Origin: Bacillota bacterium
Lineage (GTDB): Bacteria > Bacillota > Clostridia > Peptostreptococcales > Anaerovoracaceae
Length of the DNA stretch: 14,853 nt
Assembly: GCA_016280485.1 (NCBI GenBank)
Contig: JAEEGU010000030.1
Span: forward strand, 1 to 14,853
Direction of reading: 5' to 3'
Positions 6,015 to 13,852 of this stretch are shown here, piece by piece (positions within the stretch are counted from its first letter, which is position 1; each line of letters starts with the position of its first letter). The translations under genes were made by a program, and so were the position numbers. The notes beneath the pieces were generated by a model. That model did no database searches, was not told where the DNA came from, and saw only the letters and a list, made by a program, of their open reading frames with translations.

Positions 6015-8048
6015 ATGAGTACGCAAGAAAAAATCACGAGAATGAAGGAGCTCACCGCAAGGCTCGATGAGGCGGCACGCGCTTACTACAGCGAGAGCCG
6101 TGAGATTATGAGTAACTTCGAGTACGATGCACTCTACGACGAGCTCGCAGCTCTTGAAAAGGAGACAGGCACAGTACTTGCGGGCAGCCCGACGGTCCGT
6201 GTGGGCTACGAGGTGCTGTCGGAGCTTCCAAAGGAGCGCCATCCTTCCCGCATGCTGTCACTCGACAAGACCAAGGAAGTGCCGGCGCTGCAGGAGTGGC
6301 TCGGCGACCACAAGGGCCTTCTTTCTTGGAAGATGGACGGCCTCACCATAGTCCTCACCTACGAGAACGGTGAGCTTACAAAGGCGGTCACTCGCGGAAA
6401 CGGCGAAATCGGCGAGGTTGTGACACCGAATGCGAGGTTTTTCGAAAACCTTCCGCTTACGATTTCCTATAAGGGAAAGCTCATAGTGCGCGGCGAGGCG
6501 GTCATAAAGTACTCGGATTTTGAAAAGATAAATGACGGGATTACGGACAACGACGCCAAATACAAGAATCCGCGCAACCTCTGTGCGGGCACGGTGCGTC
6601 AGCTCGACACATCGGTCACCGCAAAGCGCCATGTGAATGTGTTCATCTTTGCGCTTGTGTCGGCTGAGGATGCTAGCGATGCTCATAGCGGGCAGATCAG
6701 CATGTTCGCTGCGGTAGAAAACTCGGCAGGCGACAGCTCCGGCATCCCCGGCGATAGTCGCGAGGCACAGTTTGAAGCCTTAAAAAAGCTTGGCTTTGAG
6801 GTTGTGGAATACAGGGCAGTTGACGGTGGCACTGAGCTTCCTGAGGCTGTAGAATATTTCTCAAAGGCAATAGAAAGTAACGACTTCCCAAGCGATGGGC
6901 TGGTGCTCATCTACGATGACATAGAATACGGAAAGTCCCTGGGACAGACCGCAAAATTCCCGCGCGATGCGATTGCTTTTAAGTGGCGCGATGAAATTGC
7001 AAAGACAAGGCTCACCGAGATAGAATGGTCCGCGAGCCGCACAGGGCTTATTAACCCTGTCGCAATCTTTGACCCTGTGGAGCTTGAGGGCACCACGGTG
7101 AGTCGCGCTTCCGTGCACAATGTCAGCATTGTAAAGGAACTCAAGCTCGGTATCGGGGATGAGATAACCGTATACAAGGCAAACATGATAATCCCGCAGA
7201 TTGCGGAGAATCTCACAAAATCGGACACGCTTGAAATCCCAAAGGCATGTCCTGTTTGCGGTGGAGATACGGAAATTAAAAAAGACGCAGACACAGAGGT
7301 TTTAATCTGCACAAATCCCGAATGCCCTGCAAAGCACGTAAAGCGCTTTGAGCATTTCGTAAGCCGCGACTGCATGAACATAGACGGCATCAGCGAAGCC
7401 ACCGCGGAAAGACTGATTGCGGCGGGCGTGCTTCATGAATATGCAGACCTTTTTAAGCTCGGGGATCACAGGGACATAATAGTAAACTTAGAGGGCTTTA
7501 AAGACAAATCCCTTGAAAATATGATTGCTGCGGCTGAAAAGGCTTCGCACACCACGCCTGCAAGGCTGCTTAATGCACTCGGAATCGAGGGCATCGGCAC
7601 AGCCAATGCAAAGGTAATCGCAAAGGCGGCGGGTAATGACTGGGGAAAGGTGGAATCTCTCACAAGAGATGAGCTTCTCGGAATCTCCGGCGTCGGCGAC
7701 ATTCTGGCGGACAGCTATGTGGCCTTTTTTGAAAATGAGGCAAACAGAGCCGAGGTGGCACACTTACTCGAGGTGCTCACCTTTGAAGAGGTGAGCGATG
7801 CGGGAAGTGACGAGCTTCTTTCGGGCAAGACCTTTGTCATCACCGGCAGCCTCGAAAGCTTTGGTAATCGCAAGGAGCTGCAGGAGCTTATCGAAAAGAG
7901 AGGCGGCAAGGTGGCAGGCTCCGTTTCGAACAAGACAAGCTACCTCATAAACAACGACAACATGTCGGGGAGCACAAAAAACAAGACTGCGAAAAGTCTG
8001 GGCGTCCCGATTATTACCGAGGCTGAGTTTTTGGATATGCTGAAATAG
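6015..8048 (+). CDS. ligA: NAD-dependent DNA ligase LigA
   Basis: A 677-residue ligase that seals nicks using NAD+. Domain order: Ia NAD-binding helices with YYSESREIMSNFEYDALYDEL (about 24-44); adenylation domain with the AMP-accepting lysine K106 in KMDG; RGNG-x2-GE; KYKNPRNLCAGTVRQLD; DGLVLIYD; then the OB fold; four-cysteine zinc finger C412, C415, C432, C437; helix-hairpin-helix repeats; and a BRCT domain at the C-terminus (from about 603). An upstream TTG at 6000 would add five residues, but ATG 6015 has AAGGA seven bases before it, inside the end of pcrA, and is preferred. Unusual: residues about 216-248 are a Ser/Ala/Gly/Asp-rich insertion in the adenylation domain, containing QISMF at 227-231. 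Confidence 0.97.
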   Translation: MSTQEKITRMKELTARLDEAARAYYSESREIMSNFEYDALYDELAALEKETGTVLAGSPTVRVGYEVLSELPKERHPSRMLSLDKTKEVPALQEWLGDHKGLLSWKMDGLTIVLTYENGELTKAVTRGNGEIGEVVTPNARFFENLPLTISYKGKLIVRGEAVIKYSDFEKINDGITDNDAKYKNPRNLCAGTVRQLDTSVTAKRHVNVFIFALVSAEDASDAHSGQISMFAAVENSAGDSSGIPGDSREAQFEALKKLGFEVVEYRAVDGGTELPEAVEYFSKAIESNDFPSDGLVLIYDDIEYGKSLGQTAKFPRDAIAFKWRDEIAKTRLTEIEWSASRTGLINPVAIFDPVELEGTTVSRASVHNVSIVKELKLGIGDEITVYKANMIIPQIAENLTKSDTLEIPKACPVCGGDTEIKKDADTEVLICTNPECPAKHVKRFEHFVSRDCMNIDGISEATAERLIAAGVLHEYADLFKLGDHRDIIVNLEGFKDKSLENMIAAAEKASHTTPARLLNALGIEGIGTANAKVIAKAAGNDWGKVESLTRDELLGISGVGDILADSYVAFFENEANRAEVAHLLEVLTFEEVSDAGSDELLSGKTFVITGSLESFGNRKELQELIEKRGGKVAGSVSNKTSYLINNDNMSGSTKNKTAKSLGVPIITEAEFLDMLK

Positions 8049-8059
8049 CGGAGGATGGC

Positions 8060-8908
8060 ATGAAGAGTATCATTACAATCGTGCTTGCCGTGAACCTGAT
8101 GTTTCAGCCGCTCACCGCCATGCCGGTAAATGAACACAGCTTTATATACACTCATGCCCCCGGCCTTTTTACGGATTACACAAGGCCGCCGAAGGTGCGC
8201 GAAATGGAAAAGGCCTATGTTGCGCACGCCGGTGGCGGGCTTTTGGACATGACGGGTCTAAACTGCTACGAAGCGGTGAAGGAAAGCTATTCGAAGGGCT
8301 TCCGCCTGATTGAAATGGATGTGGCCTTTACCTCCGACGGAGTGCCGATTATGATGCACTCGTGGGATGGCGACGGCGCGCGGCTTTTCGGAAAGGAAAA
8401 GGGTGTTGTCTATTCCCTGGATGAGTTTAAGAGCTTCGAAATGATAGGCTCCTTGCATCAGATGACGCTTGATGATGTGGTCACGGCGATGTGCTTTGAG
8501 TTTCCAAAGATGTATCTGATTACGGATACAAAGGAGGATAACTACCGCCTCATCGACTACATAAAGGAGCACTATCCCGGAATGGAGGGTCGGTTCATAG
8601 TCCAGGTTTACGACCGCGACGAATACGAATATGCGGCATCAAAGGGCTTTCCGAATATCATATACACCCTCTACCGGACTGAGGATACAAAGGAGCAGGT
8701 GCTCGATTTCTGCAAGGACCATAAGGTTTTTGCCATCACCACCTACGCCGACTGGATGGACGAGGGCTTTCCCGAAAAGCTTCGCGAAATGGGTGTCTAC
8801 ACCTACATCCACACCATAAACAGCGAGGAAGCGTACCGAATAACAAAGGACCATCGCTACCGCGGGGTATACACCGATTCTTTGTTTGACCTCGAGGGTT
8901 TGTTATAG
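8060..8908 (+). CDS. Exported GDPD/PI-PLC-like phosphodiesterase
   Basis: A 282-residue protein with an N-terminal hydrophobic segment (about 3-20) consistent with a signal peptide or anchor and no lipobox cysteine, so it probably acts outside the membrane. The rest has the TIM-barrel pattern of glycerophosphodiester phosphodiesterases: AHAGGG with H56; IEMDV with E85 and D87; TSDGVPIMMHSWD with the second histidine H100; and a later DTK with K158. In standard GDPDs the first histidine is followed by Arg and a nearby ENT supplies a further acidic residue. Here these are Ala57 and LNC, so the catalytic site is altered and the substrate may differ. ATG 8060 has CGGAGG five bases upstream. It starts 11 bp after ligA and carries the SRP RNA promoter in its last codons. 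Confidence 0.8.
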   Translation: MKSIITIVLAVNLMFQPLTAMPVNEHSFIYTHAPGLFTDYTRPPKVREMEKAYVAHAGGGLLDMTGLNCYEAVKESYSKGFRLIEMDVAFTSDGVPIMMHSWDGDGARLFGKEKGVVYSLDEFKSFEMIGSLHQMTLDDVVTAMCFEFPKMYLITDTKEDNYRLIDYIKEHYPGMEGRFIVQVYDRDEYEYAASKGFPNIIYTLYRTEDTKEQVLDFCKDHKVFAITTYADWMDEGFPEKLREMGVYTYIHTINSEEAYRITKDHRYRGVYTDSLFDLEGLL

Positions 8909-8914
8909 TATAAT
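8886..8914 (+). promoter_or_regulatory. Strong promoter for SRP RNA
   Basis: A -35 TTGACC (8886-8891), a 17-bp spacer and a perfect -10 TATAAT (8909-8914) give a near-consensus housekeeping promoter. Start expected about 8921. The -35 and most of the spacer lie within the last codons of the upstream phosphodiesterase gene. Confidence 0.85.
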
Positions 8915-8920
8915 ATAGGA

Positions 8921-9090
8921 TAGGAGAATGCCCTTTACAAGTTCCGTTTAGTGCAGACCGGGGTCCTGTGCAATAGGACACTGCGAACCTTGTCAGGTCC
9001 GGAAGGAAGCAGCAATAAGCGGAAGCTCCTATGTGCCACAGAACAGCCTCTCTCTGTGCTGGCGGAGCTTGTAAAGGGCATTGCCTTTTT
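8921..9090 (+). ncRNA. ffs: Signal recognition particle RNA (4.5S-like)
   Basis: The RNA core of the signal recognition particle, which with Ffh targets membrane proteins to the translocon. The hallmark apical part is at about 8995-9013: CAGGTCC-GGAA-GGAAGCAG, with the GGAA tetraloop and the asymmetric internal loop bound by the Ffh M domain. Flanking strands pair along a rod: ATAGGA with TCCTAT, CTGTG with CACAG, GTGCAGA with TCTGTGC, and a perfect 15-bp closing helix (8927-8941 with 9068-9082), followed by a T-run at 9086-9090 that also serves as terminator. I see no separate Alu-type domain. At about 160 nt it is longer than the ~110-nt E. coli RNA and shorter than the ~270-nt Bacillus RNA. 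Exact ends are estimates. Confidence 0.93.
9068..9090 (+). terminator. 3' end/terminator of SRP RNA
   Basis: The right strand of the 15-bp closing helix is followed by GCC and five T residues. Because the stem pairs with the far 5' end rather than a local hairpin, termination may be incomplete and some transcripts may continue into dnaX, which has no obvious promoter of its own. Confidence 0.5.
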
Positions 9091-9140
9091 ATGTAATTTT
9101 CGAATCGAAGAGATAAGAGAGATAATTAAAGGAGTACGAC

Positions 9141-10745
9141 ATGTACAAGGCGCTGTATCGCGAGTGCCGTCCGGAAACCTTTGAAGAGGTTCTGGGTCAG
9201 GAGCACATTGTCAAGATACTGAAAAATCAATTATCGACCTATTCGGTGAGCCACGCATATCTGTTTTGCGGGACCAGAGGCACGGGTAAAACCACCATGG
9301 CCAGACTTCTCGCAAAGGGTGTAAACTGCCTGGAGCCAAAGAGCGACGGCGGCCCATGCGGAAAGTGCGAGCACTGCCTTAGCATACAGGAGGGCAATTT
9401 CATCGATGTAATCGAGATAGATGCGGCATCAAACAACGGCGTCGACAATATCAGGGAGCTTAGAGAGAGCGTGAAATATCCGCCTGCGGTCGGAGGCAAA
9501 AAGGTGTACATCATCGACGAGGTGCACATGCTTTCGCCGGGTGCCTTCAATGCGCTCTTAAAGACTTTGGAGGAGCCGCCTGAGCATGTCATGTTCGTCC
9601 TTGCGACCACAGAGCCGCAGAAGCTGCTCGCAACCATCCTTTCGCGCTGCATGCGTCTTGACTTTAAGCGCGTAAGCGAAAAGGTCCTCTGCCGCGGCAT
9701 GGGCGAAATCTGCACGCGCAAGGGAATCGAGGTTGACGAGGACGCGCTGCGCCTTATTGCCACAAACGCGGACGGCTCCGTAAGAGATGGGCTTTCGATC
9801 CTCGACCAGTGCCTGGCCACCGGCGAGAAGCACATCACCAGAGCTCAGGTAATAGACTATCTGGGCACCACAAGCGATGAGGTCTTCATCGAGCTCACCG
9901 AGCTTGCAAGGCAGGGCAAGGTTTCGAATGCAATTATCCTTATAGACAAGGTACTTGATGACGGTAAGGATGTCCGCCAGTTTATGAAGGACTGGATGAG
10001 CCATTACCGCAACCTGATGATAATAAAATTCTTAAAGTCACCCGAGGATGTCCTCGGTATGTCGCTTGAGAATGTGGAGCGCCTCCGCAGACAAGCGGAC
10101 ACTCTCGACATGCAGGAAATAAACAACGCCATCATCGAGCTTTCGCGAACGATGGCTGACGCGCGCTGGTCGACACAGCCGCGCATACTTCTCGAGCTTT
10201 GCACCGTAAAGCTTGCGACGGGCAACTCCTTCGCAAGGACCGTCGCCATGCCGCAGACCGTGCAAGCAGCACAGACTGTGGAGACTATACAGCCTGCTGT
10301 TTCTCCGGCGCAGACCGTGGAGGCTACAAAGCCTGCCGCTTCTCCGACATCGGCACCGATCCCGGAGGACCCTAAGCCGGCCCCGGCGGCTATGCCGGAA
10401 GGAGAGACTGTGGGCGAGGATTTCGACCTCGAGGAGCTTTGGCTGCGCGTCTTTGAAGAGGGCGAAACGGATTTGCCGAGCTTCAATATGCTCAGGACAA
10501 AGAGCAATCTCGAGAAAATCGGCAGCGAGGAGTTCTTCGTTTCGGTCGAAAACAAGTTTATGTCAAGCTATGCGTTTGAGAACAGAGAACTGATTGAAGG
10601 CCTGATGGAAAGATTTACGGGCAAGAGACGCCGCATGCACTGCATGGTAAAGGGCTCAGGCTCAAATGCCGGGCAGCCCGATGCGCAGCAAATGAAGGAA
10701 AGCCTGGAAAGCTTAACGGGCATCAGTATTGAAATAAAGGATTAA
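9141..10745 (+). CDS. dnaX: DNA polymerase III subunit gamma/tau
   Basis: A 534-residue clamp-loader ATPase that opens the sliding clamp and ties together the replisome. The AAA+ domain has Walker A GTRGTGKT (44-51), the zinc-binding cysteines C63, C73, C76 and C79, Walker B VYIIDEVHM with D126 and E127, and the SRC arginine finger (R169; the usual SRCQRFDF is here SRCMRLDF). The collar domain reaches about residue 360. A Pro/Ala/Thr-rich linker follows (about 372-420) with a 13-residue tandem repeat, then a tau-like C-terminal part (about 425-534). ATG 9141 has AAAGGAG eight bases upstream. It heads dnaX-ebfC-recR. I found no convincing A-AAA-AAG frameshift signal at the gamma/tau boundary, so a single product is likely. 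Confidence 0.96.
   Translation: MYKALYRECRPETFEEVLGQEHIVKILKNQLSTYSVSHAYLFCGTRGTGKTTMARLLAKGVNCLEPKSDGGPCGKCEHCLSIQEGNFIDVIEIDAASNNGVDNIRELRESVKYPPAVGGKKVYIIDEVHMLSPGAFNALLKTLEEPPEHVMFVLATTEPQKLLATILSRCMRLDFKRVSEKVLCRGMGEICTRKGIEVDEDALRLIATNADGSVRDGLSILDQCLATGEKHITRAQVIDYLGTTSDEVFIELTELARQGKVSNAIILIDKVLDDGKDVRQFMKDWMSHYRNLMIIKFLKSPEDVLGMSLENVERLRRQADTLDMQEINNAIIELSRTMADARWSTQPRILLELCTVKLATGNSFARTVAMPQTVQAAQTVETIQPAVSPAQTVEATKPAASPTSAPIPEDPKPAPAAMPEGETVGEDFDLEELWLRVFEEGETDLPSFNMLRTKSNLEKIGSEEFFVSVENKFMSSYAFENRELIEGLMERFTGKRRRMHCMVKGSGSNAGQPDAQQMKESLESLTGISIEIKD
10269..10346 (+). repeat. 39-bp tandem repeat within dnaX linker
   Basis: Two adjacent 39-bp copies encode AQTVETIQPAVSP and AQTVEATKPAASP (residues 377-402). 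They add to a flexible linker between the ATPase/collar part and the tau-like tail. Copy number could vary between strains without changing frame. Confidence 0.8.
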
Positions 10746-10761
10746 AAAGGAGAAGTTTAAA

Positions 10762-11127
10762 ATGGGAAAAGGAATGAAGGCCGGCAAAAAGCCGAATCCG
10801 AATAAAGGAATGGGAATGGGCAAGGGAGGCATGCAAAAGCAGCTTGCTCAGGTTCAGGCAATGCAGAGAAAGATGGAGGAAGTGCAGTCACAGGTAGAGG
10901 AAATGACGACCTCCGCGACATCGGGCGGCGGTGCCGTTAATGTAACGGTAAACGGTGCGCACCAGATGGTAGCAATCGAATTAAAGCCTGAAATCGTGGA
11001 TCCCGATGATATCGAAATGCTCCAGGATCTGATTCTCACGGCAACCAACGAAGCATTCCGCCAGATGGACGAAATTGCGGAAAACGAAATGGGAAAGGTA
11101 ACCGGCGGACTTAATCTGCCGTTCTAA
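10762..11127 (+). CDS. ebfC: YbaB/EbfC nucleoid-associated protein
   Basis: A 121-residue member of the YbaB/EbfC family, small dimeric DNA-binding proteins that are almost always encoded between dnaX and recR. Recognisable parts: the helix MQKQLAQVQAMQRKMEEVQS, the strand AVNVTVNGAHQMVAIELKPE, and DLILTATNEAFRQMDE, ending MGKVTGGLNLPF. It carries about 20 extra N-terminal residues rich in Gly, Met and Lys (MGKGMKAGKKPNPNKGMGMG), which could add basic DNA contacts. The start at 10762 has AAGGAG nine bases upstream; internal Met residues have no better site. The gap to dnaX is 16 bp and to recR 12 bp. Confidence 0.95.
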   Translation: MGKGMKAGKKPNPNKGMGMGKGGMQKQLAQVQAMQRKMEEVQSQVEEMTTSATSGGGAVNVTVNGAHQMVAIELKPEIVDPDDIEMLQDLILTATNEAFRQMDEIAENEMGKVTGGLNLPF

Positions 11128-11139
11128 TCGGAAAAGCTT

Positions 11140-11739
11140 ATGAAAAACTATGCGGAACCGCTGGAAAACTTAATAAGACAGCTTTCGGGGCTGCCGGGCA
11201 TCGGCGGCAAGAGTGCGCAGAGACTCGCGTTTCACATTCTCAGCATGGATAAAGAGCGCGTGGATGCACTTGCGGGCAGCATCAAAGAGGCAAAGGAAAA
11301 GATGAAATACTGCCCTTGCTGCGGAAATCTGACGGACAAGGACATTTGCGACATCTGTGCCGATGAGACTCGCGACAAAAAAGTAATCTGCGTTGTTGAA
11401 AGCCCGCGTGATGTTTATGCGATGGAAAGAATCAGGGAGTACCACGGGACTTACCACGTGCTCCACGGCGCGATTTCGCCGGTTCAGGGCATAGGCCCGG
11501 AGGACATAAACATAAAGTCGCTGCTTGAACGCTTACGCGAAGGCGAGGCCGAGGAAGTGATACTCGCCACAAATCCGAACATAGAGGGCGAGGCAACGGC
11601 TGTTTATATCGCGCGTCTCATAAAGCCGGCAGGCATTAAGGCTACGCGCATAGCGCACGGAATACCGGTAGGCGGAGACCTTGAATATGCGGACGAGGTG
11701 ACCCTCTTAAAGGCTATGGAGGGACGGCGCGACCTTTAA
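11140..11739 (+). CDS. recR: Recombination mediator RecR
   Basis: A complete 199-residue RecR, which with RecO/RecF loads RecA onto gapped DNA. It shows the helix-hairpin-helix LPGIGGKSAQRLAFHIL (18-34), a four-cysteine zinc finger (C58, C61, C70, C73), a Toprim domain from about 81 with the acidic E87 in VVESPRDV, and the C-terminal Walker-B-like region ending in GIPVGGDLEYADEVTL. Length is the usual 195-200. The ribosome binding site (CGGAAAAG) is weaker than those of its neighbours, so it may depend on coupling with ebfC 12 bp upstream. A terminator follows 41 bp after the stop. Confidence 0.97.
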   Translation: MKNYAEPLENLIRQLSGLPGIGGKSAQRLAFHILSMDKERVDALAGSIKEAKEKMKYCPCCGNLTDKDICDICADETRDKKVICVVESPRDVYAMERIREYHGTYHVLHGAISPVQGIGPEDINIKSLLERLREGEAEEVILATNPNIEGEATAVYIARLIKPAGIKATRIAHGIPVGGDLEYADEVTLLKAMEGRRDL

Positions 11740-11780
11740 AAAGCACCGCAAAGTAGTCAAAAGAACATAACAAGAAAATG

Positions 11781-11819
11781 AAAACCCCCGAGGAAATTAT
11801 ACCCCCCGGGAGTTTTTTT
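11781..11819 (+). terminator. Intrinsic terminator after recR
   Basis: AAAACCCCCG (11781-11790) pairs with CGGGAGTTTT (11807-11816) with one C-A mismatch, and the T-run continues to 11819. It separates the dnaX-ebfC-recR unit from the hydrogenase operon. A second small hairpin (CGGATT/AATCCG, 11822-11839) follows at once. Confidence 0.75.
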
Positions 11820-11850
11820 GACGGATTTTTCACAATCCGCCTGTTTTCCC

Positions 11851-11879
11851 TTGTATTCGGTACTTTTTTGCTATATAAT
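11851..11879 (+). promoter_or_regulatory. Promoter of the Ech hydrogenase operon
   Basis: A -35 TTGTAT (11851-11856), a 17-bp spacer and a perfect -10 TATAAT (11874-11879). The start is expected near 11886. The leader then begins with a 6-bp hairpin GGGTAT-TGCT-ATGCCC (11887-11902, one G-T wobble) before the AGGAGG site for echA. The hairpin could stabilise the messenger 5' end. Confidence 0.8.
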
Positions 11880-11926
11880 ATTCTTCGGGTATTGCTATGC
11901 CCAAAATACTTTTATAGGAGGATTAA

Positions 11927-13852
11927 ATGAGCACTATTTTTTTCTTGATTTTATTCCCATTAATCGTTGCTATTGCTCTGTTAATCTTCAAGACTGACGC
12001 TGTCAGAGACATTATCGTAAAGGTTTCTGCTGCAGTTATCGCAGCAGGCTCGATAGTTCTCGCAGTACAGAACTTCGCTGAAGGTGGTCAGATGTATGAC
12101 TTCGAGTGTGAACAACTCGGAACCATCATGATGGTTATTGAAGTCATTCTTGCTGTAATCATCTTCGTGCTTGGTTGCAAGCACAAGAAGTATCTGGTGC
12201 CGGTTCTTGCATGTATTCAGACGCCATTAATGATATGGTTCGAGCTTAGCCACGGTCACGAAATCGAAGTTGCCCACAACATGTACCTCGACAGACTTTC
12301 AATTGTCATGGCACTTGTTATCGGCATCGTTGGTAGCCTTATCTGCGTATACGCATGCGGCTACATGAAGGACTTCCAGCATCACCAGCCGGAAGGCGCA
12401 AAGGACAGAAGACCTTGGTTCTTCTTCCTTATGTTCCTCTTCCTGTCTGCAATGTTCGGTATCGTTACCTGCAACAACCTCGTATGGATGTTCTTCTTCT
12501 GGGAGATTACAACTCTCTGTTCCTTCTTCCTCATCGGTTACACCCGCACGGAAGAGGCTACAAACAATTCATTCAGACAGTTAATCCTGAACCTGGTTGG
12601 TGGACTTGCATTTGCATGTGGTATCGTAGTTCTCGGCTGCTTCTACGGCACTCTTGAGCTCTCCACACTCATCAGCTACGGAACAGCAGGCATGGGCGCA
12701 TTCGTAGTAATCCCTACTGCTTGCCTCGCACTCGCAGGCCTCACAAAGGCTGCTCAGATGCCGTTCCACAGCTGGCTGCTCGGCGCTATGGTAGCTCCTA
12801 CGCCGACTTCCGCTCTGCTCCACTCATCCACAATGGTTAAGGCGGGCGTATTCCTCATCTTAAAGCTTGCTCCGGTTCTCGGCTGGAATCTCGCAGGTAT
12901 CATGGTAATGCTCATTGGTGGTATTACATTCGCACTTGCATCCTTCGCAGCTATCTCTCAGAGCAATGCAAAGAGAGTACTCGCATATTCAACAATCGCA
13001 AACCTCGGACTTATCTGCATCTGCGGTGGCGTAGGCTCCGAAGCCGCTGTATGGGCAGGCATTATGCTGCTCATCTTCCACGCAGTAACAAAGTCCCTCA
13101 TGTTCCTTTGCGTTGGTACCTGCGAACACCACATCGGTTCCAGAAACATCGAGGACATGGATGGTCTCTTCGACCGCATGCCAAAGCTTGCAAAGCTTAT
13201 GATGATCGGTATCTCCGGTATGTTCGTAGCGCCTCTTGGTATGCTCATTTCAAAGTGGGCTGCTATGGTAACATTTGTTGACTCCGGTAACTTCGTACTT
13301 GTAGCAGCTATCTGCTTCGGTAGTGCAGCAACTGCATTCTACTGGACAAAGTGGCTCGGCAAGCTCTCCGCTATCGTAGCTAACAGAGAAAACGTAGAGA
13401 CTACAGTACACGGTGACGAGAAGTTCGTTCACTTTACATTGGCAATCATGGCAGTTGTTATCTGCCTGATCTTCCCTCTCGTATCCAAGTCAATCGTTGT
13501 TCCTTACATCGTTGGTGTATTCGGTACAACTGAGGCTGTTGCGGCACTTTCATCAAACAATCTGGCAATCATGTGCATCATGCTTGCAGTAGTAATCCTG
13601 ATGGTAGTACTGTTCTTCGGCAAGACTTCAAAGAAGATCGTTCCGCTCTACATGGCCGGTGCAAACACAGGCGACAATCTCCACTACATGGGTTCCATGC
13701 AGACTCCTATGGAGCAGTCCCTCAGAAACTGGTACATGGATAGCTGGTTCGGTGAGAACAAGATGAATATCCTGGGTCTGGCATCCACTATCACCATTCT
13801 CCTGGTAGTATTCGCAATGATGTTCGCACAAGTGATAGGAGGTATAATGTAA
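11927..13852 (+). CDS. echA: Ech hydrogenase subunit EchA (NuoL-like)
   Basis: A 641-residue polytopic membrane protein of the NuoL/MrpA antiporter-like family, the ion-pumping subunit of a group 4 energy-converting hydrogenase that couples ferredoxin oxidation and H2 formation to proton or sodium export. About 15 hydrophobic helices can be counted. Family signatures: MFFFWEITTLCSF with the key glutamate E193; GLTKAAQMPFHSWLLGAM with lysine K274; and LLHSSTMVKAGV with H299 and K305, the charged residues of the proton path in complex I antiporter subunits. It was assigned to Ech rather than complex I or Mrp because an NuoH-like and an EchC-like gene follow directly. ATG 11927 has AGGAGG six bases upstream. 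Its stop codon overlaps the echB start by one base (TAATG). Confidence 0.9.
   Translation: MSTIFFLILFPLIVAIALLIFKTDAVRDIIVKVSAAVIAAGSIVLAVQNFAEGGQMYDFECEQLGTIMMVIEVILAVIIFVLGCKHKKYLVPVLACIQTPLMIWFELSHGHEIEVAHNMYLDRLSIVMALVIGIVGSLICVYACGYMKDFQHHQPEGAKDRRPWFFFLMFLFLSAMFGIVTCNNLVWMFFFWEITTLCSFFLIGYTRTEEATNNSFRQLILNLVGGLAFACGIVVLGCFYGTLELSTLISYGTAGMGAFVVIPTACLALAGLTKAAQMPFHSWLLGAMVAPTPTSALLHSSTMVKAGVFLILKLAPVLGWNLAGIMVMLIGGITFALASFAAISQSNAKRVLAYSTIANLGLICICGGVGSEAAVWAGIMLLIFHAVTKSLMFLCVGTCEHHIGSRNIEDMDGLFDRMPKLAKLMMIGISGMFVAPLGMLISKWAAMVTFVDSGNFVLVAAICFGSAATAFYWTKWLGKLSAIVANRENVETTVHGDEKFVHFTLAIMAVVICLIFPLVSKSIVVPYIVGVFGTTEAVAALSSNNLAIMCIMLAVVILMVVLFFGKTSKKIVPLYMAGANTGDNLHYMGSMQTPMEQSLRNWYMDSWFGENKMNILGLASTITILLVVFAMMFAQVIGGIM

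Noticed and set aside
8951..9184. 77-codon plus-strand frame
   Set aside because: It covers the SRP RNA and the start of dnaX, with no own ribosome binding site.
9495..9510. Programmed frameshift site in dnaX (GGC AAA AAG)
   Set aside because: The heptamer is C-AAA-AAG, not A-AAA-AAG, and it lies at the Walker B strand, far from the gamma/tau boundary.
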